DNA from: Kistimonas sp964291505
GTDB lineage: Bacteria > Pseudomonadota > Gammaproteobacteria > Pseudomonadales > Endozoicomonadaceae
Direction: 5' to 3'
DNA length: 64,000 nt
Assembly: GCA_964291505.2 (NCBI GenBank)
Contig: OZ220221.1
Span: forward strand, 434,001 to 498,000
The position numbers and the translations under genes are program-made. Position 1 is the first letter of the stretch. The number at the start of each line of letters is the position of its first letter. Of the stretch, positions 1 to 9,083 are shown in pieces. The notes beneath the pieces were generated by a model. It was not told the DNA's origin, made no database searches, and saw only the letters and a list, made by a program, of their open reading frames with translations.

Positions 1-1586
1 TGGAGCTCTACCATACGAATCAAAACGTCATCAGGTAACAGCTGAAGCAAACGCCGCTGCTCTTTCTTTGAATAGTGCCGAGAAAAAGCCTCCAAAACTC
101 GCATTTTCAATGGCAATTGACCTTTGATAGTGCCGAAATAGTCAGCAATCATCGTAGAACGCATCTTGTCTGATAGCTGTATCAGCAAACCGAATGGATT
201 GTCCAGATCAGTTTTTGACAAGGCATGCTGACAGCGAGCCAACAATGCCAGATCAGCGTCTTCTGGTACATTCAGCACCAGTGCCTCCAACCGTTGGGTA
301 TGGCATCCAGCAGCCCGATAAAGCGCAGCCAAGACTGCCAAGACTTCAGGTAGCTCCGTGAGTCGATACAGTTGTTCATAATGTGGAATAGCTGCGAATG
401 TCGCGTCAGGCTTCTCATGATGCTTAAGATGGCGAACCATCTTTCCAGCGTCTTTTACGTCCGAATGCTGCGTATTCACCTGTGGATAAACCATCTGTAA
501 CAAAGAGAACAGTTCCGCTAAACCACCATTGCTTTCAGTTTTACAGTTAACCTGTGTCGATGCATGTTGGGTATGAGTATACGCGTCTATCATCAACTGG
601 TTTGACAACGCGAGCAGCAAATATCCGATATCCTGTGCTCTCTGTTTTTGCTCTGCGACATCCCCCCCTTGGGGAGACCTATAGTGTTTTGATAACACCT
701 TGATCAGTGGCGAATTCATAACAGTGTGCCAATTAAGCGTACCAATATTCACTTGGGTCATAAGCAGCGCGATAGCTTTTTCAGGCAGAGCACGGTGCAA
801 CATTAACAGCAGATCAACCAGCTGCCGCTCATCCGATTTTCGGACCTCTGATGACGGCAGTAATAACCTTAATGCTGCCAGCGGTATTCGTCGCAATAAG
901 GATGCAGCCAATGCGATTTGCCCCTGCTGTTCCAGCAGCCGAACTTCCTTGATCAAGTTAACAGTCATCTGTCGTGCAATTTTATGCTCTCGAGCCTGCG
1001 ATTCACCGGGATTATCGACAATGAAAGTCAACTGCCGTTTTACTGCATTCAGATGGCTCTCGTAGTCACGATTCCGACGACTGACCGGAACCTGCAAGAC
1101 ATTCTCCAACAACACTTGCAGGTGAGCCACACCACAACCTGCACCATGTTGCTGCTGTTGCAGCGTATCTGGCGAGATCAACACTTCGGAAATAACAGTA
1201 TCGGCATAATGGTGTGAAATGATGTCCAGCCGGCAATCCGTCACATGCAAAGGACGGGACTCACGTGCACCGGGTACGGCACCCAACGGCTGAATACGGA
1301 GATGGCCGATGTCTACTATCCGGATACGCTCCTGTGGATGATTCCCTACCGTGTTATCACGAATCCCCAACCTGACATTCGCAGCGGACAGTCGAACAAC
1401 AGATTTATTTTCCCTTGGCAGGAAACTGTGTATGTCACATTCAAAGGTCTCAATGCACAGTTCACCGGTCGCACTGTACATGATATGAGCCACTACCGAA
1501 CGTAGCTGGTAGTCGCCCAGCCATACGTCATCCCAATACAGTCGGACGCTATTTTTATGGTTATCTTTCTCCTCTGCTAACGACAT
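1..1586 (-). CDS. Large hypothetical protein, 3' end outside window
   Basis: An uninterrupted reading frame runs on the minus strand from ATG at 1586 to the left edge (at least 528 codons). I translated it through and found no stop. The first 150 or so residues look beta-rich (start MSLAEEKDNHKNSVRLYWDD). From about residue 165 on, the sequence is leucine-rich and helical, with motifs such as VRLLEQQGQIALAASLLRR, suggesting an alpha-helical repeat or scaffold region. No signal peptide, no membrane segment and no catalytic motif was recognised. The next gene upstream on the same strand is the OmpA-like gene, about 200 bases away, so it may or may not be co-transcribed. I do not recognise the family. 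Confidence 0.8.
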   Translation of the reverse strand, partial: MSLAEEKDNHKNSVRLYWDDVWLGDYQLRSVVAHIMYSATGELCIETFECDIHSFLPRENKSVVRLSAANVRLGIRDNTVGNHPQERIRIVDIGHLRIQPLGAVPGARESRPLHVTDCRLDIISHHYADTVISEVLISPDTLQQQQHGAGCGVAHLQVLLENVLQVPVSRRNRDYESHLNAVKRQLTFIVDNPGESQAREHKIARQMTVNLIKEVRLLEQQGQIALAASLLRRIPLAALRLLLPSSEVRKSDERQLVDLLLMLHRALPEKAIALLMTQVNIGTLNWHTVMNSPLIKVLSKHYRSPQGGDVAEQKQRAQDIGYLLLALSNQLMIDAYTHTQHASTQVNCKTESNGGLAELFSLLQMVYPQVNTQHSDVKDAGKMVRHLKHHEKPDATFAAIPHYEQLYRLTELPEVLAVLAALYRAAGCHTQRLEALVLNVPEDADLALLARCQHALSKTDLDNPFGLLIQLSDKMRSTMIADYFGTIKGQLPLKMRVLEAFSRHYSKKEQRRLLQLLPDDVLIRMVEL

Positions 1587-1723
1587 ACTGACTACCTCTA
1601 TCCCTTAAATGCTACAAACCCATAAACTGGGCAAATACGTGTGATTTAAGAGTTAGAGGAATAAAAAAGCAGCAAGTTCAGAACCGCAGGCTAGACCATA
1701 GTAGAGATACGAAAAGGACTTAG

Positions 1724-1763
1724 ACTAAAGGCTAAGATCGACTCATGCGCCATCTTAGCCTCA
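1724..1763 (-). terminator. Candidate terminator hairpin after the OmpA-like gene
   Basis: A perfect 10-bp inverted repeat (1729-1738 with 1752-1761, 13-base loop) lies just downstream of the OmpA-like stop codon at 1787. On the minus strand it is followed by TTAGTCTAAGTCC, only moderately T-rich, so this is a weak intrinsic terminator or a processing hairpin. Confidence 0.45.
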
Positions 1764-1786
1764 GAAGGTTATTTCAGCGGCTTTTA

Positions 1787-2470
1787 TCAATAAACAGCAA
1801 CCGCCTCATAGTCACTTCCACCGGTCAGCTCAATCGTAACCACCCGTTCAAGGGCATAAGCATCCGCATCCCCTTTTTCAGCTTTAGATAGCCGGTCACC
1901 ATAAGCATTCACACTGATGCGATCTTCGTGGATGCCCGCATCCTGAAGGATACGGCGGACAGCATCGACACGTCGCTGTGAAAGTGCCAGATTATATTCA
2001 TCAGCACCGCGGGGATCGGCATAACCATCCAACCTAACCTGAACCGATGGATTTACTGACAGATAACTGACCAGTGCTTGCAGTCGTCGATTTGCCCTTT
2101 CATCAGGAGCATCACCGGCTGTACGGAACAGAATATCCTGCTGGAGGGTATCCAGTGCTAATGTTTCATACTGATGGATGGCAACCTGAGCATTATGCAA
2201 AGCAATCCGCAACTGTTCAGCTTCCTGCTGAGCGACACTCAGATCTGACTGGACAGCATCCAACTGGTCTGCCTGGTTCACCTGGTTACCGAGATAATCA
2301 CCAGCAGCCACGCCAACCACAAAACCAACGGGGCCACCAAGCGCTGCACCGGCAATGGCTGCGCTGCCGACCGTTGCCCCTTTCTTCCAGGTCCATTCAG
2401 CCGCCTGAGCCTGAGCAAACGTCAGTGTGCAGATTAATCCCAGAACAGAGGCGGTCATTATCTTCTTCAT
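1787..2470 (-). CDS. OmpA-family outer-membrane protein with glycine zipper
   Basis: The chosen start is the ATG at 2470, preceded by AAGGAG at good spacing; an in-frame extension upstream has no such site. Residues 1 to about 24 are a signal peptide (MKKIMTASVLGLICTLTFA...). A glycine-zipper segment follows (GSAAIAGAALGGPVGFVVG), then a short coiled-coil-like stretch rich in Gln/Glu. The C-terminal OmpA-type peptidoglycan-binding domain shows LDGYADPRGADEYNLALSQR and ends near VVTIEL. The role is inferred as anchoring the outer membrane to peptidoglycan. The layout resembles the PdsO proteins of proteobacterial sortase systems, but no sortase is visible here, so that assignment is not made. 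227 residues. Confidence 0.85.
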   Translation of the reverse strand: MKKIMTASVLGLICTLTFAQAQAAEWTWKKGATVGSAAIAGAALGGPVGFVVGVAAGDYLGNQVNQADQLDAVQSDLSVAQQEAEQLRIALHNAQVAIHQYETLALDTLQQDILFRTAGDAPDERANRRLQALVSYLSVNPSVQVRLDGYADPRGADEYNLALSQRRVDAVRRILQDAGIHEDRISVNAYGDRLSKAEKGDADAYALERVVTIELTGGSDYEAVAVY

Positions 2471-2617
2471 CGTTGTGCTCCTTATCATGTGCGTTGTGTC
2501 TGTCCATGATTTAACGCCATGAAGGAGGCATTCCGATGGTTCAAAAGCGATCAATTCGTGCTGAATTATGATGAATTATGGCAAGGCAGACATTCATTAT
2601 GTCGCAGCTGGCAGATC

Positions 2618-2650
2618 GAACAATAAACTGGTCACATGCAAATGTGACAA
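2618..2650 (-). terminator. Hairpin downstream of DUF6515 gene
   Basis: Perfect 7-bp stem (2631-2637 with 2642-2648, 4-base loop) just past the stop at 2656. On the minus strand it is followed by CAGTTTATTGTT, moderately T-rich. A plausible but not strong intrinsic terminator. Confidence 0.45.
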
Positions 2651-2655
2651 TTAAT

Positions 2656-3222
2656 TTAGCGCACTACTCGATAAACCGTTTCCCCACTGGAACCGATCGG
2701 TTCATACCAGGTATCACCGGCCTTCCAGTAAACCCTGTTATGTTCCCGCACTTCCACCGCACCAGCGGGCAGCTTGCCGATGACTGCGCCCGCCGGTGCA
2801 GGGACAATGTGATATTGCCCTGATGGCGACTTGTCATAAAACACACCATCGCGGTAATAGTACAGCTTGCCTTTGACATAAACGCTTGTGAACGACACTT
2901 CATGCACTGCAGGAGCAGGAGACGAAGCGGGCACCACAACGGTAGCCGGTGGTTCGACCACAATATACGTATCCCCCTGACGACGGTAATACACATTGTC
3001 GACCACATAGTAGGTGGCACCGGCAACCACCAGTGACCGCCAGCCCACGGGAAGGACTGCCACCCTAACGCCAATTGCAGGTCTGCCCACCGGGGGACCG
3101 GGGCGATAAGCAGGGTGTCGATGTCCTGGTCCCACACCGTGTACCGGTGCGGCATGCGCAATGCCTGCAAGCTCCAAAAGCAATAGCGGTATCACAGACA
3201 GCAACAGACGATGGAGACTCAT
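2656..3222 (-). CDS. DUF6515-family exported protein
   Basis: The start is ATG at 3222, preceded by GGGAGG; the longer frame upstream lacks a ribosome site. A signal peptide (MSLHRLLLSVIPLLLLELAG..HA) is followed by a His/Pro/Gly-rich segment. Then come repeated short aromatic strands (TYYVVDNVYYRR, KLYYYRDGVFYDK, RVYWKAGDTWYEP) with the family signature VVPAPAGAVIGKLPAGA. Members are periplasmic or outer-membrane proteins of unknown function. 188 residues. It lies upstream of, and on the same strand as, the OmpA-like gene, separated by about 185 bases and a hairpin, so it is probably an independent unit. Confidence 0.8.
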   Translation of the reverse strand: MSLHRLLLSVIPLLLLELAGIAHAAPVHGVGPGHRHPAYRPGPPVGRPAIGVRVAVLPVGWRSLVVAGATYYVVDNVYYRRQGDTYIVVEPPATVVVPASSPAPAVHEVSFTSVYVKGKLYYYRDGVFYDKSPSGQYHIVPAPAGAVIGKLPAGAVEVREHNRVYWKAGDTWYEPIGSSGETVYRVVR

Positions 3223-3505
3223 TCTTTGATCCCTCCCAAAACCTCTATGGCAAATCCCGTTTTGCAACACAATGCATATTCTATAGACATCATGCTCAAT
3301 GAATGCATGGGTAAGTTGTCATAACTGTATCAGGTTGTATCAAACTGCCTCTGTGTTGCTCCTGATGTAACCCAAGAAGAAGTTTTTATGTTTTTATTCT
3401 GAGTAATCCTTTCTATTCTCCTTGTTAATAACGTCAAATGTCTTTTATTGGCCGGTAAGTAATGAAAAAATACCACCTGCCATATAAGACATAAGCCGTT
3501 AGATA

Positions 3506-4240
3506 ATGAGACGTTCCTTATTCGCAGTGGTGTTGCTGACACTACTGACGCACTCCGCCTATGCCTATGTAAGCAGTACCCTCAAGCCTCCCCAGAGCTT
3601 TAGTCAGGCCAAGAAGGTGGCAGCCAGGTTATATGAAGACAACCCTTTCACCTTCTACTGTGGCTGCCCACAATACCAACAGGGCAAAAAGCTGATACCT
3701 GATCTTAACGCCTGCGGTTACCAGGTTCGCAAGCAGGAAAGACGCGCATCACGCGTGGAGTGGGAACATGTGGTTCCCGCCTGGAACTTCGGCCACCAGC
3801 TGCAATGCTGGCAACAAGGGGGCCGCAAGTATTGCTCAAAGAAAAGCCAGCAATTCCGGACCATGGAAGCAGACTTACACAATCTGGTGCCCGCTGTTGG
3901 TGAGATCAACGGGGATCGCTCAAATTACCGTTTCAGTCTGTTGCCACAAACTCAGGGGCAATATGGCCAGTGCGCCTTCAAGGTCGATTTCAAAGCGAGA
4001 AAAGCGGAACCACCACCGGCAACACGCGGCATGATCGCCAGGATTTACCTGTACATGGCCGATGAATACAAAATGCGACTGAGCACGCAGGACCGCAAGC
4101 TATACGAAGCCTGGGACCGTACCTGGCCGGTGTCATCATGGGAAGAAGAACGGGACAAGCGGATTGGCCAGATTACCGGAAAGCGTAACCCTTACGTCGA
4201 CAGACGTATCAAGGAAAACACAATGCTCTCAAACCGTTGA
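3506..4240 (+). CDS. endA: Periplasmic endonuclease I
   Basis: Signal peptide at residues 1-20 (MRRSLFAVVLLTLLTHSAYA) followed by the whole endonuclease I fold. It contains the hallmark RVEWEHVVPAWNFG with the catalytic His, a Cys-rich insertion (CWQQGGRKYCSKKS), and DLHNLVPAVGEINGDRSNYRF, which supplies the conserved metal-site residues. Members are Mg-dependent, sequence-nonspecific nucleases of the periplasm or medium that degrade double-stranded DNA. 244 residues, normal length. The ribosome site is weak. It converges with the scs operon and shares a terminator region with it. Confidence 0.95.
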   Translation: MRRSLFAVVLLTLLTHSAYAYVSSTLKPPQSFSQAKKVAARLYEDNPFTFYCGCPQYQQGKKLIPDLNACGYQVRKQERRASRVEWEHVVPAWNFGHQLQCWQQGGRKYCSKKSQQFRTMEADLHNLVPAVGEINGDRSNYRFSLLPQTQGQYGQCAFKVDFKARKAEPPPATRGMIARIYLYMADEYKMRLSTQDRKLYEAWDRTWPVSSWEEERDKRIGQITGKRNPYVDRRIKENTMLSNR

Positions 4241-4285
4241 GAATAGACGCCAGACCACCAGCCACTTCCAACCTGCAGGCATAAC

Positions 4286-4330
4286 AACGGCTGCCGGAAA
4301 GCCAATAGCGCCCGACAGCCGTTTTCTTCT
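4286..4330 (+). terminator. Terminator after endA
   Basis: An 8-bp inverted repeat (4286-4293 with 4316-4323), extendable across a mismatch by CGG/CCG, is followed directly by TTTTCTTCT. It lies between the convergent endA and scsD stop codons and fits an intrinsic terminator for endA. Confidence 0.7.
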
Positions 4331-4826
4331 AGAGCAACATCATTCGTAGCCTGAGACCAAGTCCGGTGGTGTACCCCGTCGTCACCGAACGAATCTCTCC
4401 GTTTTTGACGATGACAAATGCCGGTGTGGCCTGCACGCCCCATTCTCTGGATAACCGACCACTTTCATCATTCATAGTGGCAAATTCCAGCTGATGGGCA
4501 GCAAGGTAACGACTGACGCGATCATCATTGCCTGATGCCAGGGCAACGGATATTACCGGGTAATCACTGGCAATATCGCTCACACTGGGGCTGACAACCC
4601 GACACACCGAGCACCAGCTGGCCCAGAAATACACAAGAACGGTCTCATCTTCAGATGCCGCATCAAGATTAAAACGACTATCGTCTAACGTTATTCCCGT
4701 TAAAACTGGCACATCCCCTGAGGGCATATTTCGCTGCAGGTAGAGGTTGTAAGCAGTCATGACACCCACTGCAATCAACAGCGTCACCGCACTTTCCCGA
4801 ATAAATTTACCCAGACGTTTTTTCAT
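4329..4826 (-). CDS. scsD: Membrane-anchored TlpA-like thioredoxin, ScsD
   Basis: An N-terminal signal anchor (residues 7-30, ESAVTLLIAVGVMTAYNLYL) precedes a thioredoxin fold with the active site WASWCSVC and the cis-proline region VQATPAFVIVKNG. 165 residues, typical for ScsD/TlpA-like proteins. Its start overlaps the end of scsC by 20 bases, so translation is probably coupled. In the suppressor-of-copper-sensitivity system ScsD is thought to be a membrane-tethered periplasmic thioredoxin supplied with electrons by ScsB. The assignment rests on fold plus the scsBCD gene order. Confidence 0.85.
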   Translation of the reverse strand: MKKRLGKFIRESAVTLLIAVGVMTAYNLYLQRNMPSGDVPVLTGITLDDSRFNLDAASEDETVLVYFWASWCSVCRVVSPSVSDIASDYPVISVALASGNDDRVSRYLAAHQLEFATMNDESGRLSREWGVQATPAFVIVKNGEIRSVTTGYTTGLGLRLRMMLL

Positions 4827-5547
4827 GGCCGCCTAGTCCTTGCAGATGGGTTTGAATCAGGTCAGTCAGAGCCTGTTCGTCTTTAAATCCAATGGCGACC
4901 TGGTCTGGGAAAACCAATGTGGGTGTCCCTCCAATACCCAGCGCTTCGGCAAGACCAAGATTCTGATACAAGTGCCTTATCACATCTGGCCCCATGGCCT
5001 TTTTCAGCACGCCAGAATCAAGCTTTTCAGCATTAAGCGTTGCCTGAATGGAGCGGCTGGTATGCGCTCCGGGCTTTGCCATCAAACGTCGATGGAATTC
5101 GCTATAACGCTCCGGCGTCTGACGATAAACCGCCAGCGCCAGTTCCGCCGCTTCAAACGAAGAATCAGCCAGGATGGGCATGTCTTTGTAGACAACACGC
5201 ACTTGCGGGAATCGCTGTATTATTCTCTGCAACACGGCATCCTGTCGTTTACAAAAGGCGCAGTTGTAATCAAAAAAGTAGGCAAGGGTCAGTTGGGCAT
5301 CCTTCTTTCCCTGAAACGGATCCTGAGGGTTCTCAAACAATGCCTCATGGTGTCTTCTGATAGCCCGCTGTTCCATGAGGCGACGGGCTTTCATCCACTG
5401 ATTGAGTGAATCACCGGTTTCCAGATTGTCTGCCTGTGTGTTCTGATTCGGAGCCTCAGCAGGATTCGCCAGAGCCCTCACTGTTCCTGACATCAGCACT
5501 ATGGATGGCAGGACAAACAATGCCATGACTTTCAAAAATGGTTTCAT
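4807..5547 (-). CDS. scsC: DsbA-fold periplasmic thiol protein, ScsC
   Basis: Signal peptide (to about residue 27), a linker, then a helical region (MKARRLMEQRAIRRHHEALF) that may form the oligomerisation stalk known in ScsC. The DsbA/DsbG-type catalytic domain follows, with FFDYNCAFCKRQ (CxxC) and cis-proline GIGGTPTLVF. Known homologues act as disulfide reductases or isomerases that protect periplasmic proteins during copper stress. 246 residues. It overlaps the scsB stop by 4 bases and scsD by 20, so the three genes form one operon. Confidence 0.88.
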   Translation of the reverse strand: MKPFLKVMALFVLPSIVLMSGTVRALANPAEAPNQNTQADNLETGDSLNQWMKARRLMEQRAIRRHHEALFENPQDPFQGKKDAQLTLAYFFDYNCAFCKRQDAVLQRIIQRFPQVRVVYKDMPILADSSFEAAELALAVYRQTPERYSEFHRRLMAKPGAHTSRSIQATLNAEKLDSGVLKKAMGPDVIRHLYQNLGLAEALGIGGTPTLVFPDQVAIGFKDEQALTDLIQTHLQGLGGHEKTSG

Positions 5548-7640
5548 GCTCCAGCCCCCTGATTACCTGCCGCCTGACGTAGAGCATTCAAGACACTATC
5601 ACGGGTCAGCAACACCGGTAGTGCGATACCTTCTTTGGCACCGGGCCCATAAACAATATTGAACGGCACCCCATAGCGGTTGTGTGTATTGAGAAACTGA
5701 CCGATAACCTCAGAGGGTCGTGTCCAGTCTCCCTGCATCAATACGATATCAGGCGCATTGAGGGCTTCAGCTACGGTTCCCCGGCTCAATACACTGGCTT
5801 TGTTGGCCTTGCAGGTGATGCACCAATCAGCCGTAATATCAACAAATACCACCTTGCCGGCCAGCACGTGGGATGCTATTTCGCTTTCATCAAAGGGCGT
5901 CCAGTTCAGCACTGATTCCTGTTGAGAACTTTTTTCAAAGACACCCAGAATCCAGCTACCTGACATGACCAGTCCAAGCGACAGGAACAATGCAGCTACA
6001 AAGGCCAGACTGCGTCCGACATTTGGCTGATAACTGCGAATCACTGAGAAAACCAGCAGTAATACAGGCCCTGTTGCGACCAGCAGCACCCAGATCATCG
6101 ACATGTGACTGCTCAGGAGGCTGATCAGCCAGAATGTGGTGCCCAGCAACAAAAGCGCCAACACACGACGAAGGACATTCATCCATGGGCCGGGTTTCGG
6201 TAACAGACGAACCAGACTCGGTCGGAGAGAGACCAATAGATAGGGACCAGCCATACCAATACCCAGCGCTGTAAAGATCATCCACAGGGTAAGAGGATCT
6301 GACACCAGTGCGAAGGCCACCGCTGTGCCCAGGAAAGGCGCAGAACACGGAGTCGCCAGCAGGGTGGCAAACATCCCCTGTATAAAGTGACCCGCAAGAC
6401 CATCATCACCGGCCTGGGCAATCCTTGATGACCAGGTAACCGGCAACCGAATCTCGAAAAAGGACAGTAGGTTCGCCGCAAACACCGTGGTCACCAGTAC
6501 CATGAACCCAATAAACCAGGGATTCTGAAACTGGATACCCCAGCCAATCTGCGCGCCAAATGCCTTGAGCGTTAACAGACCCGCCGCCAGTAGCCAGAAG
6601 GAAAAAAGAATACCCGCCGCGACGCTCAGGAACTGTCGGCGAACCTGTACCTGAGACTGACCCGAAGACATCACCAGCGATGAAACCTTCATACCCAACA
6701 CGGGCAGTACACAGGGCATCAGATTCAGTATCAGCCCTCCGAGAAAAGCAAGCCCCATCAGATATAAAAGACTACTGTCGTCGAAGTCATCACCCACTGT
6801 TCCGAGCCTGGCAACCACAGGAATCTCTTTCGCATAGTCACCACTGACAAGGGTAACGGCCAGGGTCTGATCAGTAAGATCGACATCATTCAACCAGCTA
6901 CTGGCAGTCATCGTCGCCGTCAGCTGTTCACCCTTATAGCGAATGTCTGGCACACCAAAGACCACTTCGTCCATGCCATCAACGATCACATCCGGCGTTT
7001 TCCAGCCTTCAGATCGCGCTGCTGTGACACGTACTATCTGACGACTGGCGTCCCAGATCGCTGAGACATCACCAAAACCACTGTCAGGCATTAAAGCCGG
7101 CACACGGGACAACGCCTTATCAACTGCAAAAGCGGCTGTTGGATCAGGTTTTAACGCTGATGGGATAAATGAGAGATCCAGCGAATAATCAGACAGAACA
7201 CAAATGGTGGTGCAGGAGGAGAGGCGGAAATCACCCAACAACCTGACGGGCTGGTCGAAATCCTCAATGTGGAACACCAAGGGAAACACGATACTCTTCT
7301 TATAGCCAAGCGTATGTATTCCCAGTAATTCAAAACGCTCAGGCAACGGCCAGAGCCATTCGACCTGCTTCAGGTTATCAGACGCCTGCCATTTCGCTTC
7401 AGGCGCAATCCCACCTTCCCCGGGGGATCGCCAATAGGTTTTCCAGTCATCATTCAGCTGGACTTCCAGTCCACCCGTCACCGTTCCGGCCACCGGATCC
7501 GTTTCCCCCGTAAGGAGCAAACGAACCTTGGCATTCGGCTGTTGTGGGCTCATCAGCCATTCGGTACTGAGTGCAAAACCAACCCGCGATATCAGGAGCA
7601 GGCACAGCGTGACCAGCCCCACAAAAAACTGTTTTTTCAT
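5544..7640 (-). CDS. scsB: DsbD-type transmembrane electron transporter, ScsB
   Basis: The likely start is the second of two adjacent ATGs at 7643/7640 (MKKQFFVGLV...); the open frame extends to 7685. Domain order: signal peptide; DsbC-like/DsbD-alpha N-terminal domain (about residues 25-280, with DFRLSSCTTICVLSDYSL carrying a Cys pair); a polytopic DsbD core of about eight helices with the intramembrane cysteines in NLMPCVLPVLGMK and ATPCSAPFLGT; and a C-terminal thioredoxin domain with ADWCITCK (about residues 607-610). It carries electrons from cytoplasmic thioredoxin across the inner membrane to ScsC/ScsD. 698 residues. Confidence 0.9.
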   Translation of the reverse strand: MKKQFFVGLVTLCLLLISRVGFALSTEWLMSPQQPNAKVRLLLTGETDPVAGTVTGGLEVQLNDDWKTYWRSPGEGGIAPEAKWQASDNLKQVEWLWPLPERFELLGIHTLGYKKSIVFPLVFHIEDFDQPVRLLGDFRLSSCTTICVLSDYSLDLSFIPSALKPDPTAAFAVDKALSRVPALMPDSGFGDVSAIWDASRQIVRVTAARSEGWKTPDVIVDGMDEVVFGVPDIRYKGEQLTATMTASSWLNDVDLTDQTLAVTLVSGDYAKEIPVVARLGTVGDDFDDSSLLYLMGLAFLGGLILNLMPCVLPVLGMKVSSLVMSSGQSQVQVRRQFLSVAAGILFSFWLLAAGLLTLKAFGAQIGWGIQFQNPWFIGFMVLVTTVFAANLLSFFEIRLPVTWSSRIAQAGDDGLAGHFIQGMFATLLATPCSAPFLGTAVAFALVSDPLTLWMIFTALGIGMAGPYLLVSLRPSLVRLLPKPGPWMNVLRRVLALLLLGTTFWLISLLSSHMSMIWVLLVATGPVLLLVFSVIRSYQPNVGRSLAFVAALFLSLGLVMSGSWILGVFEKSSQQESVLNWTPFDESEIASHVLAGKVVFVDITADWCITCKANKASVLSRGTVAEALNAPDIVLMQGDWTRPSEVIGQFLNTHNRYGVPFNIVYGPGAKEGIALPVLLTRDSVLNALRQAAGNQGAGA

Positions 7641-7718
7641 CATTCTACAAAATCCATAGACAGCAAATATCATGGCGGCTGCCATAGAGCCACCAACCTG
7701 CAGACATTGGATTGCTAT

Positions 7719-8087
7719 CTATTCCCTGAAAGTGCAGAACAACACATGACGCCTGACCACGGGGGGATCAGACGAAGAGAGGATGTGCCAGCCTGTGCGC
7801 TGAAGAAGGGTAATCAGAAAAATAACGGTGAACAGTGACAACAGCACGGGTAGCTCAACAATTTCACCACCGCGTAACAGATGGTCGGTGAGCTCACAGT
7901 CGTCAGCATCGGCAACAGCCGTTGAATTATGCTGAGCCAAATCACTCACGGTCACTGTGGTCGGACAGGCCATTATCAGCCCGGCGCGTTGAACCAGGCA
8001 GATTGTCATTACAACCAGCAACGCCAGGCAAGCTACATAAAGCCCCTGATGCTTTTGACGTCGTGATTTCAGTAATGACATATCCAT
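7719..8087 (-). CDS. scsA: Small membrane protein, ScsA-like
   Basis: 122 residues with two hydrophobic segments: about 15-40 (VACLALLVVMTICLVQRAG) and about 78-95 (LPVLLSLFTVIFLITLL). Between them is a short periplasmic loop with two Cys (MACPTT, DDCELTD). It sits directly ahead of scsB on the same strand, with 78 bases between its stop and the presumed scsB start. Position, size and topology match ScsA of the scsABCD cluster; sequence recognition alone is weak, so the symbol is tentative. Confidence 0.55.
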   Translation of the reverse strand: MDMSLLKSRRQKHQGLYVACLALLVVMTICLVQRAGLIMACPTTVTVSDLAQHNSTAVADADDCELTDHLLRGGEIVELPVLLSLFTVIFLITLLQRTGWHILSSSDPPVVRRHVLFCTFRE

Positions 8088-8244
8088 ACGCGGGAAGCTT
8101 ATGGCGGCATTATGAAAATCGCAAGGAGGCAGCGTGTAGTCTATCTAACAAAATGGGAAAGCCTGTCTTACCAACCGAGCTCCCCAGTATGAATCACCAG
8201 AACTAACGCCAATTTGAAGCTGGATTATTCGACAGTTGTAGAGA

Positions 8245-8285
8245 AAGAGAAGAGAAGGCAGTTCCAATCATACTGAAACTGCCTC
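8245..8285 (-). terminator. Terminator after DUF2726 gene
   Basis: An 8-bp perfect stem (8256-8263 with 8277-8284), followed on the minus strand by TCTCTTCTCTTTCTC, lies immediately after the stop codon at 8292. It separates this gene from the scs operon. Confidence 0.6.
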
Positions 8286-8291
8286 TGGCAT

Positions 8292-9005
8292 TTAGCTGGA
8301 TATTTTACCGGGAATCATAACCGCCGTACGGCACTCTGGATAACTGCTGCAGATCCAGGCTTCCCGCCCGGCATGCTTACCCTGCTTCAGGGTATGACGC
8401 GCCATGCCGCCACCACACTTTCCGCAAATCCGGGTTTCCGGCCGCTTCGGTTGCTCGCTGACCGCCTTGCGTACGGAAGCAGAACCGATCACCTCGCTGC
8501 CCTGGTTGCCGTGTTCAATACCCGTCGCGATATACACATCTTCCCGCAATGTCCGTACATCCAGCAGACCACCGGTTTCATAGACCAGCAGCGGCAGACC
8601 CGCCTTGTCAAACCAGACACGCATCTGGTCAATGCGACGACGCCCTTTCTTGGTACTGCGATCCGCCAGCAGAATGGCGCAACGTGGCGCCAGCGAACGG
8701 CGTTCACACAACAGGATGTCAACAGGAGCCTTTCGGAAACGTGCAGGCATAGAGCGCTGCTGTTCATCGGTAAAGAGCATCTCACCCAGCGCTGGATTCC
8801 GGAACAGGCAGAAATGCTCCCTGACAGCCACATCCAGCAGACCATAAAATGAGCGTTCCGAACCATCAAAGAAAGGCTTACGAATATGCACGCCGGTGTC
8901 CCTGCGTATACGCGAGACGACCGCAACGGCAAGGGTCGCCAACAGCGCGATGCAAACGACAATAGCGATATAGGGGATTTGGGTTTCAATCATCATGCTA
9001 TCCAT
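8292..9005 (-). CDS. Membrane-anchored DUF2726 protein with C-terminal zinc ribbon
   Basis: I use ATG 9005; ATGs at 8996 and 8993 are equally possible. One N-terminal transmembrane helix (IPYIAIVVCIALLATLAVAVV) is followed by a DUF2726 domain, a PD-(D/E)XK-like fold, with LLDVAVREHFCLFRNPALGE, VDILLCERRSLAPRCAILLAD and the VWFDKAGLPLLVYE strand. A linker then leads to a topoisomerase-type zinc ribbon (CGKCGG...CSSYPEC, four Cys). The nuclease-like fold plus zinc ribbon suggests nucleic-acid binding or cleavage at the membrane, but no member's reaction is established as far as I know. Single-gene unit ended by its own hairpin. Confidence 0.8.
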   Translation of the reverse strand: MDSMMIETQIPYIAIVVCIALLATLAVAVVSRIRRDTGVHIRKPFFDGSERSFYGLLDVAVREHFCLFRNPALGEMLFTDEQQRSMPARFRKAPVDILLCERRSLAPRCAILLADRSTKKGRRRIDQMRVWFDKAGLPLLVYETGGLLDVRTLREDVYIATGIEHGNQGSEVIGSASVRKAVSEQPKRPETRICGKCGGGMARHTLKQGKHAGREAWICSSYPECRTAVMIPGKISS

Positions 9006-9083
9006 TTCAGCGTCGTTTCCCAATCTCTCGATGCGTTATCCATAAAACCGCACTGTTCACAAATAGTACAACAGTTTCTGGCT

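Noticed and set aside
1787..2470. OmpA-like gene as PdsO of a sortase system.
   Set aside because: No sortase, PdsR/PdsS or sorting-signal protein is seen in the window.
3330..3542. Open frame of 70 codons on the minus strand over the endA start.
   Set aside because: No ribosome site, no family character, and it overlaps the real endA gene.
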